This document shows positions 26,583-34,857 of a stretch of 64,000 bases of DNA, piece after piece. Each line of letters starts with the position of its first letter. Position 1 is the first letter of the stretch. The position numbers were made by a program, and so were the translations under genes. The notes under the pieces are model-generated. The model was not told the origin of the DNA and searched no databases. It worked only from the letters and a program-made list of their open reading frames with translations. The DNA comes from Paeniglutamicibacter kerguelensis (GTDB lineage Bacteria > Actinomycetota > Actinomycetes > Actinomycetales > Micrococcaceae): contig NZ_JAGIOF010000001.1 of NCBI RefSeq assembly GCF_017876535.1, positions 1-64,000 on the forward strand, read 5' to 3'.

Positions 26583-27134
26583 TTAGAACCTGGTGCCGCA
26601 GAGCGAGACGTTGTTGACTAGTTTGTTCATGTGCCCAGCGGTGACAGCCTTGCCTGTTACCTTCACTAGCCCACTGCCGGTGTTCAACACCTGACGCGAG
26701 ATCGCCCCGTTTGGCGTTTTGTTGACGAACCTCAGCCCAGCGCCGGCCGCCTTGAAGGCCCGGTCGACGTTCCCTACCATTCGCATCGAGCTGGCATTGC
26801 TGGAGATGAAGCGCAGCAGCTGGGTTCGGGCGCACCGGGCGGTGTGCCGGTTGGTTTCGTAAGCCACCCATTCCATTTGAAGCAGCGATTTCTCACCGAG
26901 CCCGGCGCCGACCATCATCACAGCTTTTTGCACGCTTGCAGCATCGCCTGCGACCGTCTTCTTGGCAACCGACCGATACAGGTTACGCGCCTTGCAGTCA
27001 TCCTTGAGCCAGAGGAATCCGATTTTTACACACGAGGGCTCGCTGTCATAACTTGCCGTCTGGGCGGGTGTGGCGACCGCGGTGAGGCCAAGGGCCAGGA
27101 CGATGATCGTCCAGAGTTTCAGGATCCGTTTCAC
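26583..27134 (-). CDS. Small secreted protein of unknown function (183 aa)
   Basis: I do not recognise a family. The start is GTG at 27134, with AAAGGGG 5 bases upstream. The protein has a clear Sec signal peptide (MKRILKLWTIIVLALGLTAV, probable cleavage after AQTA near residue 27). The mature part of about 155 residues is mainly helical by composition and contains four cysteines (SCVKIG, KDDCKAR, ARCARTQ, SLCGTRF), which could form two disulfides. It is the only clear minus-strand gene in island A and converges on the HTH fragment. A role as exported effector, inhibitor or immunity factor is possible but not shown. Confidence 0.65.
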   Translation of the reverse strand: MKRILKLWTIIVLALGLTAVATPAQTASYDSEPSCVKIGFLWLKDDCKARNLYRSVAKKTVAGDAASVQKAVMMVGAGLGEKSLLQMEWVAYETNRHTARCARTQLLRFISSNASSMRMVGNVDRAFKAAGAGLRFVNKTPNGAISRQVLNTGSGLVKVTGKAVTAGHMNKLVNNVSLCGTRF

Positions 27135-27582
27135 GGGAACCCCTTTCGGTAGAAGGCGGGGCCCACCAAATCGGATGACCCCTCACCTACTAGAGTGCGG
27201 CTGTCTGACTTCTCTCTCCACTGCCTCATTTGGCGCGTTGGTGCAGTCCGTTTGGGGCTTCAGGCATTGCCGATGCCACAGGTGCGGTGCGGCCGGATTC
27301 AAGATGCGGGACCGCAACCAGTCGAACAGTAAGACACCGATTTTGGTTGATTTACTCGATGTAATCACGGTTATCGGCAATCCATGAGCATTGCGGAAAC
27401 CCAGCGCATGGCGCCACGACCTCAAGCATTGCCATGCGTTCTTCGTTCCTTTGATCGGCGCATTACGTCCCCGCCGACGGCCGAAATGTGAAAGCACGCA
27501 TGGCAACCGTTAACCGGCATCTGACGTGGTTCAGAATCCGGTAGAGTCAAGAGTCAAGATCGTCATTCGCAATGGGGGAACA
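27135..27582. other. Divergent promoter region in island A
   Basis: About 450 bases between the small secreted protein and the exported repeat protein. It should contain both promoters. A 107-codon open frame on the minus strand (27,183-27,506) has no ribosome binding site or motif and is not called. Confidence 0.5.
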
Positions 27583-29145
27583 TTGAGAAAAATACTCGCT
27601 ACCATCGCTCTGTCCAGCCTGCTCGCAACGGGAACCTTCACCCACGCAGTCACCCCAGCGCAGGCAACGAGCGCCACCTCGAACGAGCAGGTCAGCCCCG
27701 AGCACCAAATCACCAACGCGTCGGTCGAAATCCACAACGACCCGCGGTTGCTTGCCCTGGGGTTCACGAACGACATCGCGTACGCCGGCGGAACAGTCAC
27801 AGCACACGCCACCGCCGAAGGCGCCGAAAAGATCGAGTACTTCTGGGTCGGCGTCGACTACGTCACGCCACAAGACGACTGGACCGACAACGGCCCGACC
27901 TGGACCTTCGACGGCATCAAGATTCATCACTACACGAACCACGTCATGTGGGTTCGCGCTACCTGGCCGGACGGTGGGGTGCGCATCAGCGAAACGCCAT
28001 TCATTGCCGACTGGGCCCGAGGAACCTCAGCCACCTTCACCGCTCCGGCTTCCATCCGCCCGGGCGAAAGCATCTCCGCGAACATCGCCAAGCTCAGCGC
28101 CATGACCGAAGCTGCCGGCAACATCGGCGAGACGCGATACAACTGGTACGTGCAGTATCCGTCCAAGGACGGCCGCATCTCAACGCTGCCTGTCGCCACC
28201 GGCATGAAGCCTCTTGTCGTCCAGCCATCCTGGAAGGGCAGGGAGCTGATCCTGGAGGTGCGTGCCTCGACGCCCCAGGGCTGGGTTCCGGAGCGATCGA
28301 AGGTCCATATCCCGATCCAAGACGTTGCACCGGCACCGGTGAAGGTGTTCCTCCCACCGCTTGCCGCGGGCCCAAACACATTTTTTGACGCCAAGGTCAC
28401 CCATGTCGCGCCTGACACCGAAGTGCAGATGCAGTGGATCCACAACGGCAAAATCGTCCAGGACTTCACCTCTGATTTCGGCTTCCAGTTCAACCCGAAC
28501 GGAACCGTCGCCGGCGACACACTCCAGGCCAACGCACGCTCAATTTACCCAGATGGAACCGTCACTGCACCCGCGGCGTCAAACAAGATCGTCCTAGCCA
28601 CTCCGACGTTCAAAGCCCCGGCAACGATCATCACCGGCAACGCAACCGTCGGGCAAAAGCTGACGGCTGAGCGCGGCTACGGGGTCGTCCCGCAGACCGT
28701 GAAGACGAGCAGACAGTGGCTGCGCGATGGCAAACCTATCACCGGCGCCACCGGAACCACCTACAAGCTGACCGCAGCGGACGCCGACAAGAAGATCTCT
28801 GTCAGAACCAGCTACAAGCCGTTCGACCGGGTGGCAGTGGCATCAACATCGAAGCCGACCGGTCCGGTCGAACGCATGGTGATGAGGGCCGGTGCGCTTT
28901 CCGCAACAGGAACGGCCAAACCTGGCAAGACACTGAAGGCAAAGGCTCTCAGCTGGAAGGCGGGCGCCACGTTCAAGTACCAGTGGCTGCGTGAGGGAAA
29001 GGCCATCAAGAGTGCGACCAAGACTTCGTACAAGCTCACCAAGGCTGATGCCGGCAAGCGGGTCTCCATCAGGGCAACCGTTTCATACCCCGGGTACAAG
29101 ACGATCGTGAAGGGAAGCACCTCCAGGAAGATCGCCAAGCGCTAG
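27583..29145 (+). CDS. Exported protein with C-terminal Ig-like YQWLRxG repeats
   Basis: This 520-residue secreted protein starts at TTG 27583, preceded by GGGGGAA. A signal peptide (RKILATIALSSLLATGTF..., cleavage near AQA) is followed by Ig-like beta domains of about 90-100 residues (FWVGVDYV, YNWYVQYPS and MQWIHNGK each mark a domain core). The last 190 residues hold two clear copies of a repeat: TVGQKLTAERG...RQWLRDGKPITGATGTTYKLTAADADKKISVRT and KPGKTLKAKA...YQWLREGKAIKSATKTSYKLTKADAGKRVSIRA. Such repeats occur in actinobacterial surface proteins. No LPxTG anchor is seen; the basic C-terminus may bind the wall electrostatically. It resembles the protein at 31,720 in repeats and start-site design. 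Confidence 0.8.
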   Translation: MRKILATIALSSLLATGTFTHAVTPAQATSATSNEQVSPEHQITNASVEIHNDPRLLALGFTNDIAYAGGTVTAHATAEGAEKIEYFWVGVDYVTPQDDWTDNGPTWTFDGIKIHHYTNHVMWVRATWPDGGVRISETPFIADWARGTSATFTAPASIRPGESISANIAKLSAMTEAAGNIGETRYNWYVQYPSKDGRISTLPVATGMKPLVVQPSWKGRELILEVRASTPQGWVPERSKVHIPIQDVAPAPVKVFLPPLAAGPNTFFDAKVTHVAPDTEVQMQWIHNGKIVQDFTSDFGFQFNPNGTVAGDTLQANARSIYPDGTVTAPAASNKIVLATPTFKAPATIITGNATVGQKLTAERGYGVVPQTVKTSRQWLRDGKPITGATGTTYKLTAADADKKISVRTSYKPFDRVAVASTSKPTGPVERMVMRAGALSATGTAKPGKTLKAKALSWKAGATFKYQWLREGKAIKSATKTSYKLTKADAGKRVSIRATVSYPGYKTIVKGSTSRKIAKR

Positions 29146-29160
29146 CCGACGCGCGGAACG

Positions 29161-29206
29161 GGCATAGGCACAATGGTTCTCTTGCCGTAACCATTGTGCC
29201 TATGCC
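29161..29206 (+). terminator. Terminator of the island A repeat-protein gene
   Basis: An 18-bp perfect inverted repeat (GGCATAGGCACAATGGTT and complement) with a 10-base loop, 15 bases after the stop codon. Confidence 0.85.
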
Positions 29207-29542
29207 GCGACCCTTGGCGTCTGGTTCGGGGAGCGAGAGTCCCGGCGAGGATTCTCAAGTCCGCCCCCCAGAGCGCGATCCGGTTTAGGGAGTCGGCGCG
29301 CGCTCATCCGTCGACCTCTACGAGTCTTCGCACTCCAGTTTGCTGGCAAGGACGATGCTGACTACACTTTCGGCACCCACTCGGGGCGAAATGAAAGAGA
29401 GCCATAGCACGGGGTTGCGACGAAGCTCGACCGAACGTCGCAGAAGCATCCGAACGAAACCCCAAGGATGTTCAGCAGATGAACGCGCCTACAGCCCTGA
29501 GCGTGCACTCCGTGCTTGAGGAAACCGATCTCTCCGAGGGAA
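29207..29542. other. Spacer before the distal att copy
   Basis: About 340 bases with no supported gene. It ends in the distal tRNA-Thr fragment. Confidence 0.5.
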
Positions 29543-29579
29543 AGGGGGTCACCGGTTCGAATCCGGTAGGAGGTTCCAC
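29543..29579 (+). repeat. Distal copy of the tRNA-Thr 3' end (att)
   Basis: It repeats 25,521-25,557 with one substitution. Sequence 5' of it is not tRNA-like, so this is a fragment and not a second gene. A stem-loop terminator follows 3 bases later, as if this were once the end of a functional tRNA gene. Confidence 0.85.
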
Positions 29580-29581
29580 CG

Positions 29582-29628
29582 AAATCCCCGTGATTTCGCG
29601 GCAGAAATGCCCGCGAACACGGGGATTT
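29582..29628 (+). terminator. Terminator hairpin behind the distal tRNA-Thr fragment
   Basis: Stem AAATCCCCGTG with its complement, extended by TTCGCGG/CCGCGAA. It is related in sequence and position to the hairpin at 33,485-33,533 (shared CCCCGTG, CGxGGCAGA and CACGGGGA parts). Confidence 0.8.
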
Positions 29629-30172
29629 AATTTACCTAAAAGTAGTCCGAATCAGCGGATCTTCCGCATTGGATCCACATGGAGACTTTGGCGAAAACAA
29701 AATTGAACCGTTCCTGGCGCCTAAGCACAACATCAACCCGGTTCACAGGGTGCGGTCACGGCTCTCGGTATCCAAAGGATTGTGTTCACCGGCCTGCTCG
29801 ATGTTGAGCCCCTGATGCTTCGAGAGCACTAGCCTCCAAAGTATTTCCGATCCCGCGTGGAGGCCGAGCAGCATCGGCTCACCCGCGACAACCTTGATTG
29901 CCACGTATCGTCAGGTGCGGATCCAATCTGTCCCAATTCTGGGCGCCTTCATCGTGCCATTGAGTTTTACTCGAGTCGCAATCCGTCAGCAGAGGCGAAG
30001 ATTTGAACCAAGTTTGGTCACGAGGATTGTGGTCCAGCGGCTGAGATGGTGCCGGATTCCACTGCCCCGGTTGTTGCCGGTCATTTGCGGTAGCTTTCAA
30101 ACAAACCCTAGTAGACTGCAACTGGTACCAGAGCCTCCAAGGAATACATCATGTTGAACTCGCTCGACCTCG
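29629..30172. other. Module B left region without intact gene
   Basis: About 540 bases. The 5' part of the telA gene would be expected here but is absent. Several short open frames on both strands show no motif or ribosome binding site. Confidence 0.5.
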
Positions 30173-30424
30173 GTGCGCCTCCGCTCCCAAGGCGCTGCCA
30201 TTCACAAGAATGCTGCCCGAACCACGATCGACCACACCAAGTTGCAGCAAGCATTCGACAACGTATTCCAGTCCATCGATGAGATCGACAGGATTAAGAC
30301 GGAAGCAACACAGCCGATGAAACTGACCGTGCAGGTTCTTGAGGGGCAAGTAAGTCGCGAGCGACGTCAGCTTGAGCGAAATCACGCCTCTGACGCAGCC
30401 ACGATGCACACACAAAGGGGGTAA
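30173..30424 (+). pseudogene. C-terminal remnant of a TelA-type toxic-anion resistance protein
   Basis: The 83 codons match only the extreme C-terminus of TelA family proteins: SQGAAIHKNAARTTIDHTKL, continuing QQAFDNVFQSIDEIDRIKTEA and LEGQVSRERRQLER. Full TelA proteins are roughly 350-400 residues, so about four fifths are missing and nothing upstream in any frame restores them. The stop codon overlaps the ATG of the following XpaC-like gene, which preserves the usual telA-xpaC coupling. It may still be translated as a short peptide coupled to its neighbour, but it is most simply a deletion remnant. Confidence 0.7.
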
Positions 30425-31248
30425 TGATGTCTCGCTTCACTATACGGAACGTCTTCAAGGTTGCGCTTGTCGCCGTATTTTTTCCTTTCATCGCTTTTCT
30501 GGTACTCATCATCGGGATGGGTGCTAAGAACAAGAAAGTGATTTTTGAGGGTGTGATCTACGGCGCCGTCTTCGTTCTTGCCTTTTCCCTTCCTGGAAGC
30601 AGTGGTGTTGTTGCCGCCCTCGCGGCAATGGGCTTGTCAGCCGTGCGGTCCTACATGCTTCGCGATCTCTGGATTCCCAGGAGGGGTCGGAAACCGCAGC
30701 TTGGCGCTCCGGCCCAGGCGAACTCACCTGCGTTTCCCCCGGTCCAGACGGACTCACCTGCGTATCCTCCCTTCCAGCAGCCCCCGGCAGCAACTTCGTT
30801 AGCCCGGCCGGCGGACGATCTGTCGACCTCTCTGACATGGGTGAGCTCGCTCGCCAAGCAGAACAAGCACCGCCTTCCCGCTGATACGTACGTAACCATC
30901 CTGGAAACCTGCCAGATGCTGGACTCGGTCATCGACACGGAAAGCCGGCAGCCTTCCGCCGATGCGGGGTTTGAATATGAACTAGAAGCCGTGGTGAGCG
31001 ATTACCTACCGTGGGTCCTTCAGGGATATCTGGCCATACCGCCGAGCATGGTGGAAAACCGGCAACCAAACGGAAAAACGCCCAACGAGGAACTGGTCGA
31101 GCAGCTTGGGCTCCTCCTCGGACAGGCCGAGACGCTGCATGCCACCCGCCACAGCCAAACTTCGGCGGATTTGACCATCACGGGAAATTTCCTGAGAGAG
31201 CGGTTCGGGCATCGCCAACAAGGTGGATCCGGCTTCGGGCTCAAGTAA
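30424..31248 (+). CDS. XpaC-like membrane protein (5-bromo-4-chloroindolyl phosphate hydrolysis family)
   Basis: This 274-residue protein has two N-terminal transmembrane helices (about 10-35 and 38-62), then a Pro-rich linker with near-repeats of NSPAFPPVQT/DSPAYPPFQQ, and a helical C-terminal domain (LTWVSSLAKQNKHRLPADTY, then EYELEAVVSDYLPWVLQGYL) as in XpaC-family partners of TelA. AAAGGGGG precedes the ATG, which overlaps the TelA-remnant stop. The TelA/XpaC pair has been linked to resistance to tellurite and cell-envelope agents in other bacteria. Here the XpaC half looks intact while its TelA partner is truncated. Confidence 0.65.
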   Translation: MMSRFTIRNVFKVALVAVFFPFIAFLVLIIGMGAKNKKVIFEGVIYGAVFVLAFSLPGSSGVVAALAAMGLSAVRSYMLRDLWIPRRGRKPQLGAPAQANSPAFPPVQTDSPAYPPFQQPPAATSLARPADDLSTSLTWVSSLAKQNKHRLPADTYVTILETCQMLDSVIDTESRQPSADAGFEYELEAVVSDYLPWVLQGYLAIPPSMVENRQPNGKTPNEELVEQLGLLLGQAETLHATRHSQTSADLTITGNFLRERFGHRQQGGSGFGLK

Positions 31249-31719
31249 GCGATCGCGCCCGTAGGTGCTCGCGTTTCGTCGAGAGGAGTGCGGACACGAG
31301 CCCTCGTTGTGGACAATCGTCGAGATCCCCTGTGCTGCCTGCGCGACGGCGAATGCATCAATCTGAAGTTACGTTTGGGGTTTGCCTAGGAACCGCATGG
31401 TTCCGGGGGCAAATCCTCTTTTTGGGTCGAAAATTGTAGCCACTAAAATATTAGTGAAAAGTCCTCCAAACCGACTTCGATAAATATATGCAATGCGCAT
31501 GATGTGGAATCAACTGGCGATGCACGTAGCCAAAAACACATCCCGCCGGGTGAACAAGGCCGAGGCTGAGGTCGAGTACCGTTCGGTGCCGGTGCGCCGA
31601 TGAACGGGAAATGATGAATGCTGCCTGAGCGAACTCGATCGGTGTTGAAATGCCCTTAAGGCTACTGAAATGCGGTATTCCCGGTTAGGCTTTTTGAAAC
31701 GCACTAATCAGGGGGACTA
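31249..31719. other. AT-richer intergenic region in module B
   Basis: About 470 bases. An AT-rich patch near 31,430-31,500 contains the imperfect palindrome CACTAAAATATTAGTG (31,441-31,456). A 34-codon open frame from ATG 31,500 reads AMHVAKNTSRRVNKAEAEVEY and may be a gene remnant, which I cannot identify. The promoter of the next gene must lie here. Confidence 0.5.
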
Positions 31720-33330
31720 TTGAAACGATTGCTGACCGCTGTTGCATCGGCAACAATGCTGTTAACGATGCTTGCTTCGCCTGCCCGTGCCGAATGGGTG
31801 ATCGCGGTGGGGGATTGCATCGTCGGGGAAAAAGAGACCGTCTGCACCGGGCCGAACATTTCGGGGTTGGCCAAGTACCCTGAAATAACTTCTCTCGACT
31901 TGCGGGTTGTTCCCAGCGACCTTCATGTACTGCAGGATCTTCCGGCGTTAGGGGGTTTGAAGCTTGGCAACGACGGCGATACCGTCCCCGTCCCGAGCGA
32001 CGCGCTCAAGCAACTTGCTTCACTCGGTATCGAGGATCTCAAGTTGCGGGCCCCTGCCCAAGACCTCTCCGTTCTTGCATCCATGCCGAAGCTACGGTTC
32101 CTTGATGCATCAGGCACTGATTATTCAAGGGCTGGCCAGTCCTTGAAAGATTCAGCCACCTTGGAGACTCTTCACATCGGAGGCGGCCCAAACACCGACC
32201 TATCCGACCTTGCACAATCGCAAAGTCTGAAGAGCGTAGCATTCATATTCAGGTTCAAAGAGCCGGTTGTGAAAGTCGGCGAAACATTTACAGTACCCAC
32301 GTTTAAAGGACTTGACGGTAAGTCGTTCAAGTTCAGCCAAAGTGAATATGACGAAGCCGCGCGCCCTGCCGGAATGAACACTTTTACGGCTATCCATCCC
32401 GCCCGGTCGTCCTACATGGAGTGGGACTACTACGAGACGCCGGTACAAGCGGGCGATCGATCAATTGGCATGTCGGTTTATGTGGCGGAAGGAGCACGCT
32501 TTACAGCCACTGACGTGCTGAAAGCGACAAAGGTAAAGGTATCGCCTGAAGATGAGACTGCCACCAAAGGCACTTACCTCTTGGCCCGCCCCGAATCTTA
32601 TAACTACCCGGAATATAAGAAGGGTTACTCTTGCGAGTGGTTCCGCGATGGCAAAGCTACTGGGGTGAAGTCATGCACTTACAAGCTCACGACGGCTGAC
32701 TCGAACAAGAACTTGGATGTCCTGGTCACCGTAACTGCTACTCAAATTGCAAGCTCATTCCTGACCCCGGTTGCCACCAAGCACCGGGTCAAGTACACGG
32801 TGCTTGACCTCTTCAATCACAAGGTCAAGGTCACCGGCACGACCAAGGTCGGGTCAAAGCTCAAGGCGGAAACCGGCAAGACGCCGTCTGGCACCAAGAA
32901 GTCCTACAGGTGGATGCGCGACGGAAAATCCATCAAGGGTGCAACTCACAGCACGTACACCCCCACAGCGACCGACCTGAACCGGCGCCTGAGCGTTAAA
33001 GTTTCGGCCTCAAAGTCCGGGTTCGTTTCCTTGTCGAAAACGAGCAGCAAGACTGCCAAGATTGGCAAGGGTTCCTTGAAAATCAAGAAATACCCGGCCA
33101 TCTCCGGTAGCCATAAAACCGGCAAGACCCTCAACGCGAAGTCGGGGACCTGGTCGGCCAAGCCGGACAAGTATCGCTACCAGTGGTATCGCAACGGTGC
33201 GGCGATCAGCAAGGCGAGCAAGTCCAGCTACAGGTTCAGCGCGAGGGACCATGGCAAGGTGATCTACGTGAAGGTCACGGCGCACAAAAAGGGCTATGCC
33301 TCGAAATCCGTCAACTCTCGCGTCAGGTAA
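31720..33330 (+). CDS. Exported protein with LRR-like and C-terminal Ig-like YQWxRxG repeats
   Basis: This 536-residue secreted protein starts at TTG 31720, with GGGGGA 4 bases upstream. A signal peptide (MKRLLTAVASATMLLTMLAS, cleavage after ARA) precedes about 150 residues of irregular leucine-rich repeats (EITSLDLRVV, LPALGGLKLG, IEDLKLRAPA, MPKLRFLDAS, TLETLHIGG). Beta domains follow, and then three repeat units with the core pattern EWFRDGKATGVKSCTYKLTTAD, YRWMRDGKSIKGATHSTYTP and YQWYRNGAAISKASKSSYRF. It shares repeat type, basic C-terminus and start-site design with the protein at 27,583, but its N-terminal domain is different. It is probably a surface-recognition or adhesion protein. 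Confidence 0.8.
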   Translation: MKRLLTAVASATMLLTMLASPARAEWVIAVGDCIVGEKETVCTGPNISGLAKYPEITSLDLRVVPSDLHVLQDLPALGGLKLGNDGDTVPVPSDALKQLASLGIEDLKLRAPAQDLSVLASMPKLRFLDASGTDYSRAGQSLKDSATLETLHIGGGPNTDLSDLAQSQSLKSVAFIFRFKEPVVKVGETFTVPTFKGLDGKSFKFSQSEYDEAARPAGMNTFTAIHPARSSYMEWDYYETPVQAGDRSIGMSVYVAEGARFTATDVLKATKVKVSPEDETATKGTYLLARPESYNYPEYKKGYSCEWFRDGKATGVKSCTYKLTTADSNKNLDVLVTVTATQIASSFLTPVATKHRVKYTVLDLFNHKVKVTGTTKVGSKLKAETGKTPSGTKKSYRWMRDGKSIKGATHSTYTPTATDLNRRLSVKVSASKSGFVSLSKTSSKTAKIGKGSLKIKKYPAISGSHKTGKTLNAKSGTWSAKPDKYRYQWYRNGAAISKASKSSYRFSARDHGKVIYVKVTAHKKGYASKSVNSRVR

Positions 33331-33465
33331 CACCGAACCTGGATGCTTGGGTCCCTGTCCATCGGACACGCGTATTCCTGCGTAGCCGCAAGAGTGCGCG
33401 TGTCCTGACCTTGGCCCTGGGAATCATGGTCGGGAGCTGGCCTCATTTACCAAAGAGTCTCAGGA

Positions 33466-33481
33466 CCTAGGAGGAGCTCCA
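33466..33481 (+). repeat. Possible third, degenerate copy of the tRNA-Thr tip
   Basis: TAGGAGG-AG-CTCCA matches the tRNA-Thr end TAGGAGG-CTCCA with a 2-base insertion. Only about 12 bases match, so chance is possible. Its credibility comes from the related terminator hairpin that follows it, in the same arrangement as at 29,579. Confidence 0.4.
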
Positions 33482-33484
33482 GCC

Positions 33485-33533
33485 AAATTCCCCGTGGTTC
33501 CGAGGCAGATTTACCCGGAACCACGGGGAATTT
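33485..33533 (+). terminator. Terminator hairpin at the right end of module B
   Basis: An 18-19 bp stem (AAATTCCCCGTGGTTCCG and complement) followed by TTTTT. It is similar to the hairpin at 29,582-29,628 and also serves as terminator region for the gene ending at 33,330. Confidence 0.85.
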
Positions 33534-33771
33534 TTCGTTTTTCTACGAAGCGTGGTGGTTCTTCCCGCTCCGATGATGTCGTGGGGATAGATTCGGCACC
33601 CTTGCTGGAGTTTCAAGCGCTGTGTTGGGCGAAAGGAACCTTTTGCCGCCACTGAATTCATTCGTGGCATGCCTGCTGACGAAGAAGCTGCGGCACCCAG
33701 CCGCGGGACGCAACGCCTGTGGCATCGCATCCCCCGACTGGGTGCCGGACTGCAAACGGCAAGCCGTCCGG

Positions 33772-34728
33772 CTACAGGGCCTCGATGGCCCTGAACCGAC
33801 CGGCGAGAGTGCGCCGTGTCAGCTCCATGTCGAAGCTCATGAGGTCATGCCCGTGCATCACCCCGGCATTCACGTTCAAGTCGCATGGAATGCCGGCGTC
33901 GTAGAGTCCCCTCGCATATGCAATCGACTCGTCCCTGAAGATGTCGAGGTCCCCGACTTCGATGTATGCGCGGGGAATGCCGGAGAAGTCGTTCAGGCGT
34001 CCCGGTGCCGTGACGGGGGAAACCCCACCACTTCCAATGGCGTCGCCTAGGACGGCGTTCCAGCCTGTCCAGTTCGTGTCGTGGTTCCAGGCGACCAAGC
34101 CCTCCAAGGTCGGGTCGGCCTTGGTGTTGCGGTCATCGAGCATCGGATAGATGAGGATTTGTCGTGCGATGGCGATGCCTCGATCCCTCGCCAGAATCGC
34201 CGTTCCCGCCGCCACTCCACCTCCGCCGCTATCGCCCATGACCGCGATTCGATCTGTGTCTATCCGAAGCTCGTCGGCATGCTCGATGAGCCATTCGACG
34301 GCGCAGATCCCGTCTTCCGGGGCCGTTGTGCCGGTGTGTTCCGGCGCCAGACGATAGTCGACCAACAGCATCGGAACGTTGGTTTCCTGGACGTAGTGCC
34401 GGACAACGCCATCGTAGTGATCGATCTTGCCGCCGATCCGTCCTCCTCCGTGGAAGTACACCACCGCAGGTCGGTCGGTTCTTTTATCCTCGGTGGCGGA
34501 GTACCAACGCAACTCGATCAGGGAGCCATCGGAAGTCCCCACCAAGTGGGAACTGGATTCAATCCCGGGCGCGGATGGGCGGGGAATGTTGGCCAGGCCG
34601 GAGTCGATTACCTCTCGCAGCCCCAACGCGTCGCCCCGTTCGGGGAGCTTGGCTTCGGGTGCTTGGGTCGCTGTTGCCGCCGTGAAGAGCGTCAGTATTT
34701 CCGGATCGAACCTATCCATTGCTGACAT
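33772..34728 (-). CDS. HSL-type alpha/beta hydrolase (esterase/lipase)
   Basis: This 318-residue cytoplasmic esterase belongs to the hormone-sensitive-lipase (GDXG) group. It has the oxyanion-hole motif HGGG (93-96) and nucleophile Ser167 in MGDSGGG. The acid is in VGDLDIFRDE and the catalytic His in MHGHD. The IPRPSAPG N-terminal cap segment is typical. It should hydrolyse short-chain acyl esters; the substrate is unknown. AAAGGA lies 8 bases before the ATG. It is divergent from a TetR regulator, with two direct-repeat sites between them, so it is the likely target of that regulator. Confidence 0.93.
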   Translation of the reverse strand: MSAMDRFDPEILTLFTAATATQAPEAKLPERGDALGLREVIDSGLANIPRPSAPGIESSSHLVGTSDGSLIELRWYSATEDKRTDRPAVVYFHGGGRIGGKIDHYDGVVRHYVQETNVPMLLVDYRLAPEHTGTTAPEDGICAVEWLIEHADELRIDTDRIAVMGDSGGGGVAAGTAILARDRGIAIARQILIYPMLDDRNTKADPTLEGLVAWNHDTNWTGWNAVLGDAIGSGGVSPVTAPGRLNDFSGIPRAYIEVGDLDIFRDESIAYARGLYDAGIPCDLNVNAGVMHGHDLMSFDMELTRRTLAGRFRAIEAL

Positions 34729-34786
34729 TTGTTGTTTCCTTTCAAATGCGACGAGGCCCCAAACCTGTCATCGAGGCTCTAATGGA

Positions 34787-34826
34787 CAACTGTACGATAA
34801 GTGGATTTCTTGGGCAACTGTACGAT
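34787..34826. promoter_or_regulatory. Direct-repeat operator between esterase and TetR genes
   Basis: CAACTGTACGAT occurs at 34,787-34,798 and again at 34,815-34,826, 28 bases apart, in the same orientation. Each contains the GTAC core. The pair lies in the 129-base divergent promoter region and is the best candidate site for the TetR protein. Confidence 0.6.
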
Positions 34827-34857
34827 TGAGTCATCCGAGGAACAGAGGAGGCGACCC

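Larger units (their letters stand above)
25557..29579. mobile_element. tRNA-Thr-bounded genomic island (module A), no integrase visible
   Basis: This interval is bounded by the tRNA-Thr 3' end and its distal copy. It holds a terminator hairpin, a 105-residue unknown protein, an HTH-protein fragment, a minus-strand secreted protein and a large exported repeat protein. Much of it looks less GC-rich than the flanks. No tyrosine recombinase, excisionase or replication gene is recognisable, so it is either a decayed element or one mobilised in trans. Confidence 0.7.

Noticed and set aside
27183..27506. Minus-strand 107-codon frame between the two exported island proteins
   Set aside because: No ribosome binding site, no motif, and it occupies the region that must hold two divergent promoters.
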